From assembly GCF_000427295.1 (NCBI RefSeq), contig NZ_ATNM01000064.1:124001-188000 (forward strand): a stretch of 64,000 nucleotides of DNA, read 5' to 3'. The notes beneath the pieces are model-generated. The model was not told the origin of the DNA. It saw only the letters and a program-made list of their open reading frames with translations, and searched no databases. Every line of letters starts with the position of its first letter. Position 1 is the stretch's first letter. The position numbers and the translations under genes are program-made. Source of the stretch: Cyclobacterium qasimii M12-11B. Its GTDB lineage: Bacteria; Bacteroidota; Bacteroidia; Cytophagales; Cyclobacteriaceae. Positions 25,377 through 34,419 of the stretch are shown here, piece after piece.

Positions 25377-27089
25377 TTACCAACCTGGGTTTTGATCCAA
25401 GTTAGGATTTAATGTTAACTCTGTTTGAGGAACACTTTCAAGGTAATTTCTCCCAGGGTTGAAATTGTATCCATTTGGCAATTCAATTTGCAATGGATCA
25501 ACAAGCCCATTTTCATCCAATACTGGATCTTCAGTTGGGAATTCTGCGCTATTGAAAGGATATCCTTTAGGACGCATATTTAAAAACAGCTCATGTGCTG
25601 CCCAGCGCTTCCAATCCTGCTCCCTTAAAACTTCAAATGCCAATTCAACCCTTCTTTCTCTCCTAATCTCGTAAAGGGCATCTGATATTGGATACCCATA
25701 ATCCACTTTATTAGGATCGGCATCTTGAGACAAGACCTCAAATTGAGGCATGCCTACTCTTGCACGTAGTAAATTCAACTCATCATAAGCAACCGTTCCA
25801 TTCAACTCTACCAAGGCCTCTGCGTAGTTTAACAATGCTTCTCCGTACCTGAAGACAATCCGGCCAGCATCATTTGCATTGGCATAACCTAACTCTTGAT
25901 AAGGGTTGGTGTATTTTTTGATTTGAAATCCAGTAGGGTTATTTTCACGACTACCTGCAAACAATGGAGGGAATTCAAAAACAACATCAGAAGGATAATG
26001 TTGAACATCTCCAGGGATCCAAATGCTTTGTCTTAACCTCAAATCCACATCACTGGCCAGCATTTCAAGGAAATCATTCCCTTTTACACTTTGAGAGATG
26101 GCTATATAATCCATTGGTTTTCCGTCTTTTCCTAAATGAGAAGTTACATAAGACCAGGTTGCACCAAGTTCAGAAGGAGTAGTGGTGCCATAATAGTTTT
26201 GATTATGGCCAATAAATTCACCCACATTGTATGCACGATACAATAAAACCTCATCGATGGCTCCCATGTCTCCGGTTCCAAATAAATCATAATAGTCTTC
26301 GTCAGGGTTACCAGTAGAATAAATCCCTACACTATAATCTCCATTTATCAATTCATTTCCTGCGTCAACGGATGCCTGAAAATATTTATCTGGATCAGCT
26401 CCAGTTGTACCAAATTCATCACCGCTGTGGTACTTCTGCCAAGTCCCTTCAAACAAAGCTACTCGGGTTTTGAAAGCAAGAGCAACTTCTTTATTAATCG
26501 AATTGTTTCCCCAAGGTGCTTCGTTTTTAGCTTCAAGATTAATTACCGCCATATCTAGCAAATTCAAGATTGAATCCACTACTACTGTTCGAGAATCACG
26601 TGGTTTTATCAATTCAGCTTCATCATCAGGAGTCAAAGCATGGGTATACCATGGCACATCACCATAAGTTTGAACCAAATCAAAGTAAATCCAGGCCTTA
26701 AAAAACTGTGCTTCACCAAGGTATTGTTTCCACGAGCTATAGGCATCTTCACATTTACTGTAATTGTCTAAAAAGATATTTATACTTCTTACAGGTGCGA
26801 AACCACTCTGCCAAGTACCAGTAGACAAGGTTGTTTCTCCATTCAATATAGAATTTGCTGTTCTATAAGTTACATTATTTGCGGCATCTTCACGTCCCAC
26901 AGTTGACATACTGTTTTCGTGATAAGGCAAACTCTCGTAAAACTTGGCGGTATAATTTTTAAGATCTACTGTAGATTTCCAGTATTCATCAATTCCAATT
27001 TGATCCAGAGGGGGCTTGTCTAGAAAATCTGTACAAGACCAACCTGAAAAAAATGTCAAAATAAAGATTATTTTTAATGTATTTTTCAT
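25377..27089 (-). CDS. SusD/RagB family substrate-binding lipoprotein
   Basis: 570 residues. The signal peptide ends at GWSC (Cys19), followed by TDFLDKPPLDQIGIDEYW, the typical SusD N-terminus. TPR-like helical segments form the scaffold, and the C-terminus carries the family end ILRRERRVELAFE-like segment (YEIRRERRVELAFEVLREQ) and NYLESVPQTELTLNPNL. SusD proteins sit on the outer membrane as the lid of the SusC transporter and bind the glycan. The gene lies 26 bases after the susC homolog. Specificity cannot be deduced. Confidence 0.95.
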   Translation of the reverse strand: MKNTLKIIFILTFFSGWSCTDFLDKPPLDQIGIDEYWKSTVDLKNYTAKFYESLPYHENSMSTVGREDAANNVTYRTANSILNGETTLSTGTWQSGFAPVRSINIFLDNYSKCEDAYSSWKQYLGEAQFFKAWIYFDLVQTYGDVPWYTHALTPDDEAELIKPRDSRTVVVDSILNLLDMAVINLEAKNEAPWGNNSINKEVALAFKTRVALFEGTWQKYHSGDEFGTTGADPDKYFQASVDAGNELINGDYSVGIYSTGNPDEDYYDLFGTGDMGAIDEVLLYRAYNVGEFIGHNQNYYGTTTPSELGATWSYVTSHLGKDGKPMDYIAISQSVKGNDFLEMLASDVDLRLRQSIWIPGDVQHYPSDVVFEFPPLFAGSRENNPTGFQIKKYTNPYQELGYANANDAGRIVFRYGEALLNYAEALVELNGTVAYDELNLLRARVGMPQFEVLSQDADPNKVDYGYPISDALYEIRRERRVELAFEVLREQDWKRWAAHELFLNMRPKGYPFNSAEFPTEDPVLDENGLVDPLQIELPNGYNFNPGRNYLESVPQTELTLNPNLDQNPGW

Positions 27090-27115
27090 TTTAAATAAGT
27101 TTTGTAAAGATGAGA

Positions 27116-30100
27116 TTAAAAGGTAACGTTTAAGCCCATAGAATAAATTCTATCCGCTCTGTAGTCCTTTCCTGTACTGCTGGAATATCCTCCAGAAGGC
27201 AAGGTTGGATCCATCCCTATTGGCAAATGGCTTAACGTAATAAGATTAGACCCTGAGAGGTAAATTCTTACTTTACTCAATCCAAATCTACTGATCACAG
27301 TATCATTAATACTGTACCCTAACTGAACATCTTGCAATCTTAAATAAGCGAAATTACCTAAATAACGAGAGTTATACGTTTGGTTTTTAACGTTAGAAGC
27401 ATTGTCCTCATAAGGACGAGGGTAAAATGCATCTGTATTTAAATTCGCATCACCTTCATATAAACCTACATACTTAGTACCTGGGGTGTCACGGTAGTAA
27501 TCCAGGTGATCCCATTTAGGTTGAGACCAGTTGGCACGTCTAAATCCATAATAAGCATAATCATTATAATTCATGCCTTTATCACGTTTGGCAGTACCTT
27601 TCCACAACATGGAGAAGTCAAAGCCTTTGTAATTGGCACCAAAATTAACCCCAAATTGATAATGTGCGCTGGTGTTTCCTAAAAGCATTAAATCACCATG
27701 ATCGTCGATCGTATTCTGACCATTGTTTATAACACCGTCACCATTGAGATCATCATATTTCACATCTCCTGGATTCCATAAGTTGTAAATAAAGGATTGG
27801 TCAGCATGGTTATCAATCTCTTGTTGAGACTGAAACAATCCATTGGAAGACCATCCCCAGATATCACCCACTTCCTGACCAACAAGCCAAGACCCTAAAT
27901 AGCCAGTGGGATTGTTGTATTTCGTCACAACCGCTTTGGCATCATACAGGTTAAAGCCTACAAAATAACTCAAGTCAGAATTAACAACTTCTTTCCATTT
28001 TACAGACAATTCCCATCCTCTTGTTCTTAAGGCAGAATTGTTAGAACGTGGAACAGAAGCACCAAGAACACCTGGCAAAGTCTCTGATGGCCCAATCATA
28101 TCAGTCGTATTCCTCTCAAACCAATCAAAATTAACCCCAAGTTTATTGGAAAGAAACTCCATGTCTAAACCAATATTGGTAGTGGCCGCTTTCTCCCAAG
28201 TCAATGAAGGACTTACTAATGAAGGGGTCAAAGTGTATCCAACCTGTCCAGTTTGATTGTATCCAGGAAGCCAGTTAAGTAGGTTTTTAGACAATTGAAT
28301 CAATGCCAAATCCTGGTAAGCAGCAACATTTTGATTTCCTAGTTGTCCCCAAGAACCTCTAATTTTTAAAGTGTTTATAAAACCTGATGATTGCGTCCAG
28401 AAATCTTCATTACTTACAACCCAACCAGCAGAGAATGATGGGAAGAAACCCCATCTTTTACCTTCCAGGAATCGAGAAGTGCCATCGTATCTCACATTGG
28501 ATTCTAAAAGGTATTTTTCCTTATAATTATACGTTAATCGTCCAAAATAACCTTCAGTAGCCCACTGACTTAATCCTTCATTGATCGATGGATCTCCTGT
28601 CGCTGTATTTAAAGAAATAATATCAGGTACAATTAAATTTCTGGCCTGACCACTCAATGATCGGTATGTCCCTGATTCATATTGCCCTCCGGCCATGACC
28701 ATGAAATTATGCGCATCATTAAAACTCCACTCATAAGAAGAGTAAATATTTGAACTCCAATAATAATCACTGGAATGGTATTCATTCACTTGACTTGCTA
28801 CCCATGAACTGGTTTGTTCTCCTGTCAACCAATTTTGCTCACCGAATTCTCTACCATCATGAAGACCGTAGAAATCAGTGGATTGATAAGCGAAATCAGC
28901 ATTGATTTTTAATCCTTTTAAAGGCCTCAATTCCGTCCCAATGATTTGCCAGTTCTCTGTAGTCTCATCATTACTTGCTCCAGCTTCAAAAAAGCTTTTC
29001 ACACCGCTCTGTCCCGAGTTCCCAAAACTGTCATATACTGATTGTTTTGGAGCTGTGTTATAAATAATGTGTAGAAGCGCATTATAGGAATCAGACGATT
29101 CAGGTCTAGCGCCAGTAGGAAAATGGCGATCGTTTTTCATCAACCTCGTTTCAAACCTCAAGTCCCACCAATCAGTCAAAGCAGTCTTAACTTTGGCTGT
29201 CAGATTATAACGCTTGTTATAATCATCAGCCCATGTAAAGGAACTCACTTGGTTTGTAAACCCTGCTGATAGATAATAGGAAGTTTTATCGGATCCGCCC
29301 TGTACTGAGAAATTATGAGATTGTCCCATGTTAGGACCAGTAGCTAAGTCCCAAAAATCATTGTTGGCATGACCATCACCATTTCCACCGGCCCATCCGC
29401 CACCAGCGGCAGGGAAAGCAGCCCAGTTGGTCACATCACCAGCAGGGAAACCATCAGGAAATTGCGAACTTATAAAATCATAGTCACCATCTTGGTAGGC
29501 AATAACCCTATCAATGGTTTCTTCGCTAAACTTCAAGGAAGAACCTTTGTTTAATGCTGCTTCATTGAGTACACGAGAATAAGTGTAAGAATCCAGGGTT
29601 CCTGGCAATTTAGCAGGGGTAACCAAACTCATGCTACCTGAATAGTTAACCCTTATTTTTGAATTTTTCTTACCAGATTTGGTTGTAATAAGCACCACAC
29701 CATAGGGTGCTCTTGCACCATAAATTGCGGAAGCTGCAGCATCTTTCAATACGGATATTGATTCTATGTCTTCAGGATTAAGGGAGTTCATGTCTCCAGG
29801 AAACCCATCGATTAGGATATATGGTGCTCCTCCATTCAGAGATCCAATTCCACGAATATCTATCGAAGCTTTTGCGCCTGGCTGATATCCATTGGCATCA
29901 AAACCAAAATTCAATCCAGGTGTAGTTCCAACCAATAACTGGGAAACATTTGCAGCATGTCGGTCTTCTAGCATATCACTGGAGATTACATCCACCGATC
30001 CAGTCAAGTTAACCTTTTTCTGAGTACCATACCCAACAACCACAAATTCATCCAATGAGGACACCTCTTCACTTAAACTTACGTCAAGGACGCTTCTATC

Positions 30101-30682
30101 GCCAATTGCAATCTGTTGTGTTTCAAAGCCTATAAATGAAAACACCAAAGTAGCACCGTCTGGCACCAACAGTGAATATTTACCATCAATATCTGTAGCA
30201 GTCCCTATAGACGTTCCCTGCACAGAAACGGTTGCTCCCGGTATAGGCTCACCATTGGAATCTGAGACTACGCCTCGAATAGTGACCTCCACCTCGACCT
30301 TTTTTTCTTCGATGTTTCTTTTGGCCACTTTAACGCTAATCCTATTGTCCACTTGCTTAAAAGAAAGTGTGTGACTGGCAGCTAGTGACAATAACACATT
30401 TTCTAAGCTTTGGTGCTCTACCTGAAGGTTAACTGGAAGTGATCCATCTACCAACTCCTGATCATAGATAAAGAAGAACTCTGTTTCACTTTTAATCCTA
30501 TTAAAGGACTCGGTCAAGGACGCATCTTTGAGATCTAAACTCAAGTACACTTCACTGATATTCAGAGAACTTTGCCCCTTCGTTGGAGATGCGTACATCA
30601 GGTTTAAACACAACAGCTGCAGAAAAAAGCCGTATAGGTAATATTTCCCCACCATACTAAGTACATGTAATGATTTTTTCAT
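27116..30682 (-). CDS. SusC/RagA family TonB-linked outer-membrane transporter with STN domain
   Basis: 1188 residues from the ATG at 30682; an upstream extension of 27 residues is rejected because the signal peptide starts with KKSLHVLSM. Order: signal peptide (1-~33), STN secretin/TonB short N-terminal domain (~47-118), carboxypeptidase-regulatory-like beta-sandwich (~133-206, GEPIPGATVSVQGT), TonB-box region DEFVVVGYGTQKK (~211-223), plug (~225-345), then a 22-strand barrel ending in Phe. The STN domain marks transporters that signal to a FecR anti-sigma factor, and the fecR and sigma genes lie directly upstream. With SusD it imports oligosaccharide or a related amphiphile. Confidence 0.95.
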   Translation of the reverse strand: MKKSLHVLSMVGKYYLYGFFLQLLCLNLMYASPTKGQSSLNISEVYLSLDLKDASLTESFNRIKSETEFFFIYDQELVDGSLPVNLQVEHQSLENVLLSLAASHTLSFKQVDNRISVKVAKRNIEEKKVEVEVTIRGVVSDSNGEPIPGATVSVQGTSIGTATDIDGKYSLLVPDGATLVFSFIGFETQQIAIGDRSVLDVSLSEEVSSLDEFVVVGYGTQKKVNLTGSVDVISSDMLEDRHAANVSQLLVGTTPGLNFGFDANGYQPGAKASIDIRGIGSLNGGAPYILIDGFPGDMNSLNPEDIESISVLKDAAASAIYGARAPYGVVLITTKSGKKNSKIRVNYSGSMSLVTPAKLPGTLDSYTYSRVLNEAALNKGSSLKFSEETIDRVIAYQDGDYDFISSQFPDGFPAGDVTNWAAFPAAGGGWAGGNGDGHANNDFWDLATGPNMGQSHNFSVQGGSDKTSYYLSAGFTNQVSSFTWADDYNKRYNLTAKVKTALTDWWDLRFETRLMKNDRHFPTGARPESSDSYNALLHIIYNTAPKQSVYDSFGNSGQSGVKSFFEAGASNDETTENWQIIGTELRPLKGLKINADFAYQSTDFYGLHDGREFGEQNWLTGEQTSSWVASQVNEYHSSDYYWSSNIYSSYEWSFNDAHNFMVMAGGQYESGTYRSLSGQARNLIVPDIISLNTATGDPSINEGLSQWATEGYFGRLTYNYKEKYLLESNVRYDGTSRFLEGKRWGFFPSFSAGWVVSNEDFWTQSSGFINTLKIRGSWGQLGNQNVAAYQDLALIQLSKNLLNWLPGYNQTGQVGYTLTPSLVSPSLTWEKAATTNIGLDMEFLSNKLGVNFDWFERNTTDMIGPSETLPGVLGASVPRSNNSALRTRGWELSVKWKEVVNSDLSYFVGFNLYDAKAVVTKYNNPTGYLGSWLVGQEVGDIWGWSSNGLFQSQQEIDNHADQSFIYNLWNPGDVKYDDLNGDGVINNGQNTIDDHGDLMLLGNTSAHYQFGVNFGANYKGFDFSMLWKGTAKRDKGMNYNDYAYYGFRRANWSQPKWDHLDYYRDTPGTKYVGLYEGDANLNTDAFYPRPYEDNASNVKNQTYNSRYLGNFAYLRLQDVQLGYSINDTVISRFGLSKVRIYLSGSNLITLSHLPIGMDPTLPSGGYSSSTGKDYRADRIYSMGLNVTF

Positions 30683-30765
30683 AAATTTGAAAGTTTTATT
30701 GTGATTGATGGCATTAAAACTACAGTTAGAAGGTAGCCTGAGAACTTCCCTTCTTTCTGGCACTG

Positions 30766-30789
30766 GCCGATGAATTACTATTCATCGGC
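30766..30789 (-). promoter_or_regulatory. 10-bp stem hairpin between fecR and susC
   Basis: GCCGATGAAT (30766-30775) and ATTCATCGGC (30780-30789) pair perfectly around four bases. It lies 22 bases after the frame-corrected fecR stop and 77 bases before the susC start. On the transcribed strand no U-run follows, so it is not a standard terminator in that direction; a T-run is present only in the opposite direction. It may stabilise the mRNA end or attenuate between regulator and transporter genes. Confidence 0.5.
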
Positions 30790-30810
30790 TTTTTACTTTA
30801 TTTTCATAGG

Positions 30811-31881
30811 CTATTCACTTGCTTTAAATTGAATTAACACTGTTTTATTTCTTATCGAGAAGTCAAAATTATAGGCATAGCCCAGACTCTCAAGAACATC
30901 CTTTAGATAGGTGTTTTTTTAAACTCACCGGAAATCTTAACACTTGAGGAAGGTGGTTTTTTGACCTGAATATCAACCGCATACCAACGTTCCAGCGATT
31001 GCACAACTTCCTCAAAAGGAACTTTTTCAAAGCCCAATACTCCTTCCTTCCAATAGAAAGCTTTATTTAGGTCAAACTTACTTTTGATCAATTGGCTATC
31101 ATTTCCTATCACTACCTCTTCTCCCGGTACAAGATCCACTGCCTGGTTTTTTTCTGATATATTTGAAACCCTTACTTTACCTGTAGCCAATTGCACCTGT
31201 ACCCAATTTTCCTTATAGGAATTAATGTTGAAAGAAGTGCCCAAAGCAGTGGTAATTAAATCACCACTGTGTACACGAAAGGGTAAAAGACTATCGGAAG
31301 CCACTTCAAAAAAAGCTTCCCCTGTCAAGTATATTTCTCGATGGCTCTGTCCAAATTCCCGTTTGAAACGCAACTCGCTTTCTGCGTTCAAGACTACATT
31401 GCTACCGTCTGAAAGCATTAAGGTAGACTTCTGTCCTTTAGGGTTGGTTTTAATAATCCATTCATCTGATTTAGTTTCTTGGGCAATTGGTTTATTGTAA
31501 TCCACTGTCATAAAAGCATAAACCAAAACCAATGAAAATAAAGCAAGTATGGATCCTCCTAAGAATAGCCTTATCCTATTTTCAAGTCTTCCATTACCGG
31601 AGGTGTATACATAGCGATTTGAATCCAACTTTTTTCTTCCGCAGCTATAATCTTGTCTTTGATCGCCAGGAAAGTTTTTTCTTTCTACTCTCCTTCCATT
31701 TCAAAGCTGAAGCATCTAACTCAAGAAGAATGGTCTTTGCTTGTCCCAATAACTCAACCTGGGTAGGATTGGCATTTAACCAATCTTGCCAAAATATTGC
31801 TTGTTCGGCATCATTATTAAGCACCCATTGCTTAAAGGATTCATCTTCTAAAAAATCATCTATTTTTTCGTAGGACTTCAT
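30811..31881 (-). pseudogene. FecR-type anti-sigma factor, broken by two single-base frameshifts
   Basis: Three pieces in successive frames make one FecR protein. Piece one (31881 to ~31675) is the cytoplasmic sigma-binding part (IDDFLEDESFKQWVLN). Piece two (to ~30915) has the membrane span (GGSILALFSLVLVYAF), the FecR domain (LSDGSNVVLNAESELRF, LTGEAFFEV, TALGTSFNI) and the start of the C-terminal domain. Piece three (YLKDVLESLGYAYNFDF, IRNKTVLIQF) is the DUF4974-like end, closing at 30811. The breaks fall in a T6 run at 31675-31680 (one base too many) and a T7 run at 30914-30920 (one too few). Corrected length is ~356 residues, normal for the family. It would pass the SusC signal to the sigma factor. 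Sequence error, decay or slippage are all possible. Confidence 0.85.
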
Positions 31882-31987
31882 TTATCAAACATCTATAACT
31901 ATAAGAGGAAGATTGTTGGTAAATCTCACCATCCAATTGATGTTTTTTTAATAAAAATTTTAAATTTTATTATTTGCAGATAAAAAA

Positions 31988-32593
31988 TTAGGCGTCTGCA
32001 CTGATAAAACCGAATAAAACTATGACTTTAGCTGTGAAATCAGATGAAGTAAGGAACTGCTTCATTGACTTAAGTCCTTTTAGAACCAAGTTGTATAGAG
32101 AAGGCACTTTTATTCCCATCAACTCTGAAATCTCATCATAGGATAGGTCTTGAATGTACTTGAGGTAAATGGCCTCTTTTTGTCTGGTAGATAAATTATC
32201 TAAAGCAGAAGAGATTTTTCTGCTTGATTCGTGCGTAATCTGGTTTTCAATCAATATCTCTTGAAAGGAATCCTGCCAGGCCATGCTTGAATGGTAATCT
32301 TCCAGCACTTCATGCTTTTGATTTACCTTAAGCCTTCTAAGCAGTTCTCTACGGAAAGATGAAAACAAATAAAACCTGATGGAAGAGTGGATATTCAAGC
32401 TGCATTTTATCTCCCAAAGGTGTACAAACACGTCCTGAATAACATCCTCAATAAGCCCACAATCTGTAGTGAATTTCTGTCCATATTTAAATATATCATC
32501 AGAATAGGACGTGAAAATATATGCGTATGCTTCTTGATCGGCGGATTGAATCAAACCCCACAATTCATAAGAACCCAGTTGTTCGTACTTCAT
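31988..32593 (-). CDS. ECF sigma-70 factor of the SusCD locus
   Basis: 201 residues from the ATG at 32593; the open frame extends further but its first 28 residues (to QII) are non-conserved. Region 2 covers ~20-90 (YIFTSYSDDIFKYGQKF, IEDVIQDVFVHLWE) and region 4 covers ~125-185 (LDNLSTRQKEAIYLKYIQD followed by DLSYDEISELMGIKVPSLYN). This matches FecI-like and Bacteroidetes-type ECF factors, which bind a FecR partner and direct transcription of the adjacent susCD genes. FecR starts 107 bases downstream. An odd C-terminal tail (VIVLFGFISADA) is hydrophobic. Confidence 0.9.
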   Translation of the reverse strand: MKYEQLGSYELWGLIQSADQEAYAYIFTSYSDDIFKYGQKFTTDCGLIEDVIQDVFVHLWEIKCSLNIHSSIRFYLFSSFRRELLRRLKVNQKHEVLEDYHSSMAWQDSFQEILIENQITHESSRKISSALDNLSTRQKEAIYLKYIQDLSYDEISELMGIKVPSLYNLVLKGLKSMKQFLTSSDFTAKVIVLFGFISADA

Positions 32594-33057
32594 AATAATT
32601 TGGATGTTAGGGTTTAAAACACTTAAAAATGTGGATAAAAAATTAAACTTCCAAATATCAAAATAAAATATCCCCATTTACTGGTTTTCTCAAATCCCCT
32701 CAGAAATAAAAAATAGGACATCTTTATAGGTTTTCAGAATGATTTTTCCGTTAAGAAAAGCCCATCAAACTCAGTTGTTTTAGACCTTCCAAATTCACCC
32801 CAAAAAGAGAAAAATCAATGACCTACAACAAGAGCAAAGACCAGATTTCCATCCGACAATGCAATAAGATTTACCAGTACTTCTAAAGAATATTTAACCT
32901 GAGAAAGATAGGTAGGGATAAGCTAGCTGCGTCTTAGCAGTTTCCCCTAAATAGGAGAAACCCTTTCCATTACGAGATTAAATCAAGCAAGAGAAAGGGC
33001 TTCAAAGGCCAATACAAACCCGATTGTGCCATCTGGGTTTAAGAATTCAGCTGTCAG
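32594..33057. other. intergenic region upstream of the ECF sigma gene
   Basis: It holds two imperfect hairpins: GTTTCCCCTA/TAGGAGAAAC near 32939-32961 (one mismatch), and AAACCC/GGGTTT arms near 33016-33040, the latter close behind the minus-strand gene ending at 33058. Neither has a U-run. The sigma promoter should lie in 32600-32700, which is very AT-rich, but I could not choose a box. Confidence 0.35.
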
Positions 33058-34119
33058 TTATTCAATTAAACAATTGTAAGTTTTATCTGGATTCATCAAA
33101 TGCCCCCATCCATAAATCTCTTCATTTTCAATTCCCTTAACCGGTTTTAAATAACCACTTTCTACAAGTGCAGCAACATGAAAATATACTGCATCAACAT
33201 CAGAAGGTTCATCCCCAGGAAAATGGCTAAAACCTCCATCCTCATTTTGACACTTTAGTATCCAATTGTTCGCTTTTCGATAAGCCTGCTTTATTTCCTT
33301 TTTTCGATTCGTAATCCCACCTACTTGCTTTAGAACAAACAGGGCGTCATAGACTGCGTGAACATCCCAGTCTGGTTGATGGAGCGACCAGGAACCATCC
33401 TCTTTTTGGTCTTTTAGCACCCGACTCACCATTTCTTCAGCCAAAGGCGTTTCTTCCCCAATTAATCGATAATAATGGGCTGCGTGAAAAGTAGAAGCCA
33501 CGTGATCGCCAATGTACCCGTCTGCTGTTTGGTTATCCATCAAATACCCTCTCATTTTCTCATCGATATGCGATGGCATTTTCGATTTCCATGCACTGTA
33601 AAATAGTGCAAAAAAGCTGGTGGTGTAAAGCGGCAGGTCTTGAAACCTGTTCCCTTCAAAGAAATAAGTTATTACTGGAGTTGGGTCATATTTTGGCTCA
33701 ATTCCCAATATTTTTAAGGCTGCGACACTTTGTACGGTATTGTATAATTTGGCAAGGGGCAATTCCATGTCTCCTTCTCCGGTAGGAGCATAAAATGCGC
33801 CATCCTCTTTTTGACAAGAAAGGAAAAAATCTATGGTTGCTTGCTCATAGGGCAATTCCCAACCAAAGGTTTTATGAATGATCACTGCATAGGTAGGAGC
33901 TGCAATGCCAGAAAACTTTGTATCTGAATTTCCAGCGTAATCATTTGCTATTCCAGGCCTGAAAGTCCCATCCTTGTTAGCAACCTTTTGAAAAAATGAG
34001 CGAACTCCTTCAAGTACCTTTTTTTGATTGTCAATCATCAAAAAGTCAAAATCGCCCATAGCTACTCCTCCAGTTACTACAGGTAATAATTGCAATACTT
34101 TTCTTCGGCTAAAATTCAT
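33058..34119 (-). CDS. Tat-exported alpha/alpha-toroid (prenyltransferase/squalene-cyclase-like repeat) protein
   Basis: 353 residues. The N-terminus FSRRKVLQLLPVVTGGVA is a twin-arginine-type signal. Repeats of the terpene-cyclase/prenyltransferase alpha/alpha barrel are visible: FFLSCQKEDGAFYAPTGE, YLMDNQTADGYIGDHVAS, VLKDQKEDGSWSLHQPDWD and WILKCQNEDGGFSHFPGDE. Each has the QxxDGxF/W pattern of QW-like motifs. The catalytic DxDD motif of squalene cyclases is not evident, so the protein may be a binding or degradative relative in the periplasm. A terminator separates it from the upstream ferritin-like genes. Confidence 0.75.
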   Translation of the reverse strand: MNFSRRKVLQLLPVVTGGVAMGDFDFLMIDNQKKVLEGVRSFFQKVANKDGTFRPGIANDYAGNSDTKFSGIAAPTYAVIIHKTFGWELPYEQATIDFFLSCQKEDGAFYAPTGEGDMELPLAKLYNTVQSVAALKILGIEPKYDPTPVITYFFEGNRFQDLPLYTTSFFALFYSAWKSKMPSHIDEKMRGYLMDNQTADGYIGDHVASTFHAAHYYRLIGEETPLAEEMVSRVLKDQKEDGSWSLHQPDWDVHAVYDALFVLKQVGGITNRKKEIKQAYRKANNWILKCQNEDGGFSHFPGDEPSDVDAVYFHVAALVESGYLKPVKGIENEEIYGWGHLMNPDKTYNCLIE

Positions 34120-34353
34120 ATTTTATGTTTTAAAAATTTTGACTTTGATTCATTATCAATCACGAAGGATTTATTTTTCTATCCCTTAATGGATTGAAGC
34201 CGAAATATGCAATCTTTCCCTCAAATTTGAATACTATTTCAGCATATTTTAATATAAAACAATAAAACACTTTTCTATGCCACTCCATAGCCATTCGTAT
34301 TGGGATTGGCATATTTGATTTAACTCGGGTTCGAAAAATTAACATGGTAATAA

Positions 34354-34389
34354 CAAAAAAAGATGCCATCTCCCAACAGAGATGACATC
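34354..34389 (-). terminator. terminator after the ferritin-like pair
   Basis: GATGCCATCTC (34362-34372) pairs with GAGATGACATC (34379-34389) with one mismatch. On the minus strand the stem is followed by a seven-base U-run (A7 at 34355-34361). It ends the transcript of the two ferritin-like genes 30 bases after the stop. Confidence 0.8.
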
Positions 34390-34419
34390 CAAACACTCAA
34401 ACCCAACTAATAACCTAAA

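Noticed and set aside
33015-33040. AAACCC/GGGTTT hairpin after the alpha/alpha-toroid gene as a terminator
   Set aside because: The stem is short and interrupted and no U-run follows on the minus strand.
34160-34396. Minus-strand frame of 78 codons
   Set aside because: It starts inside the terminator of the ferritin-like operon and has unremarkable composition without recognisable family features.
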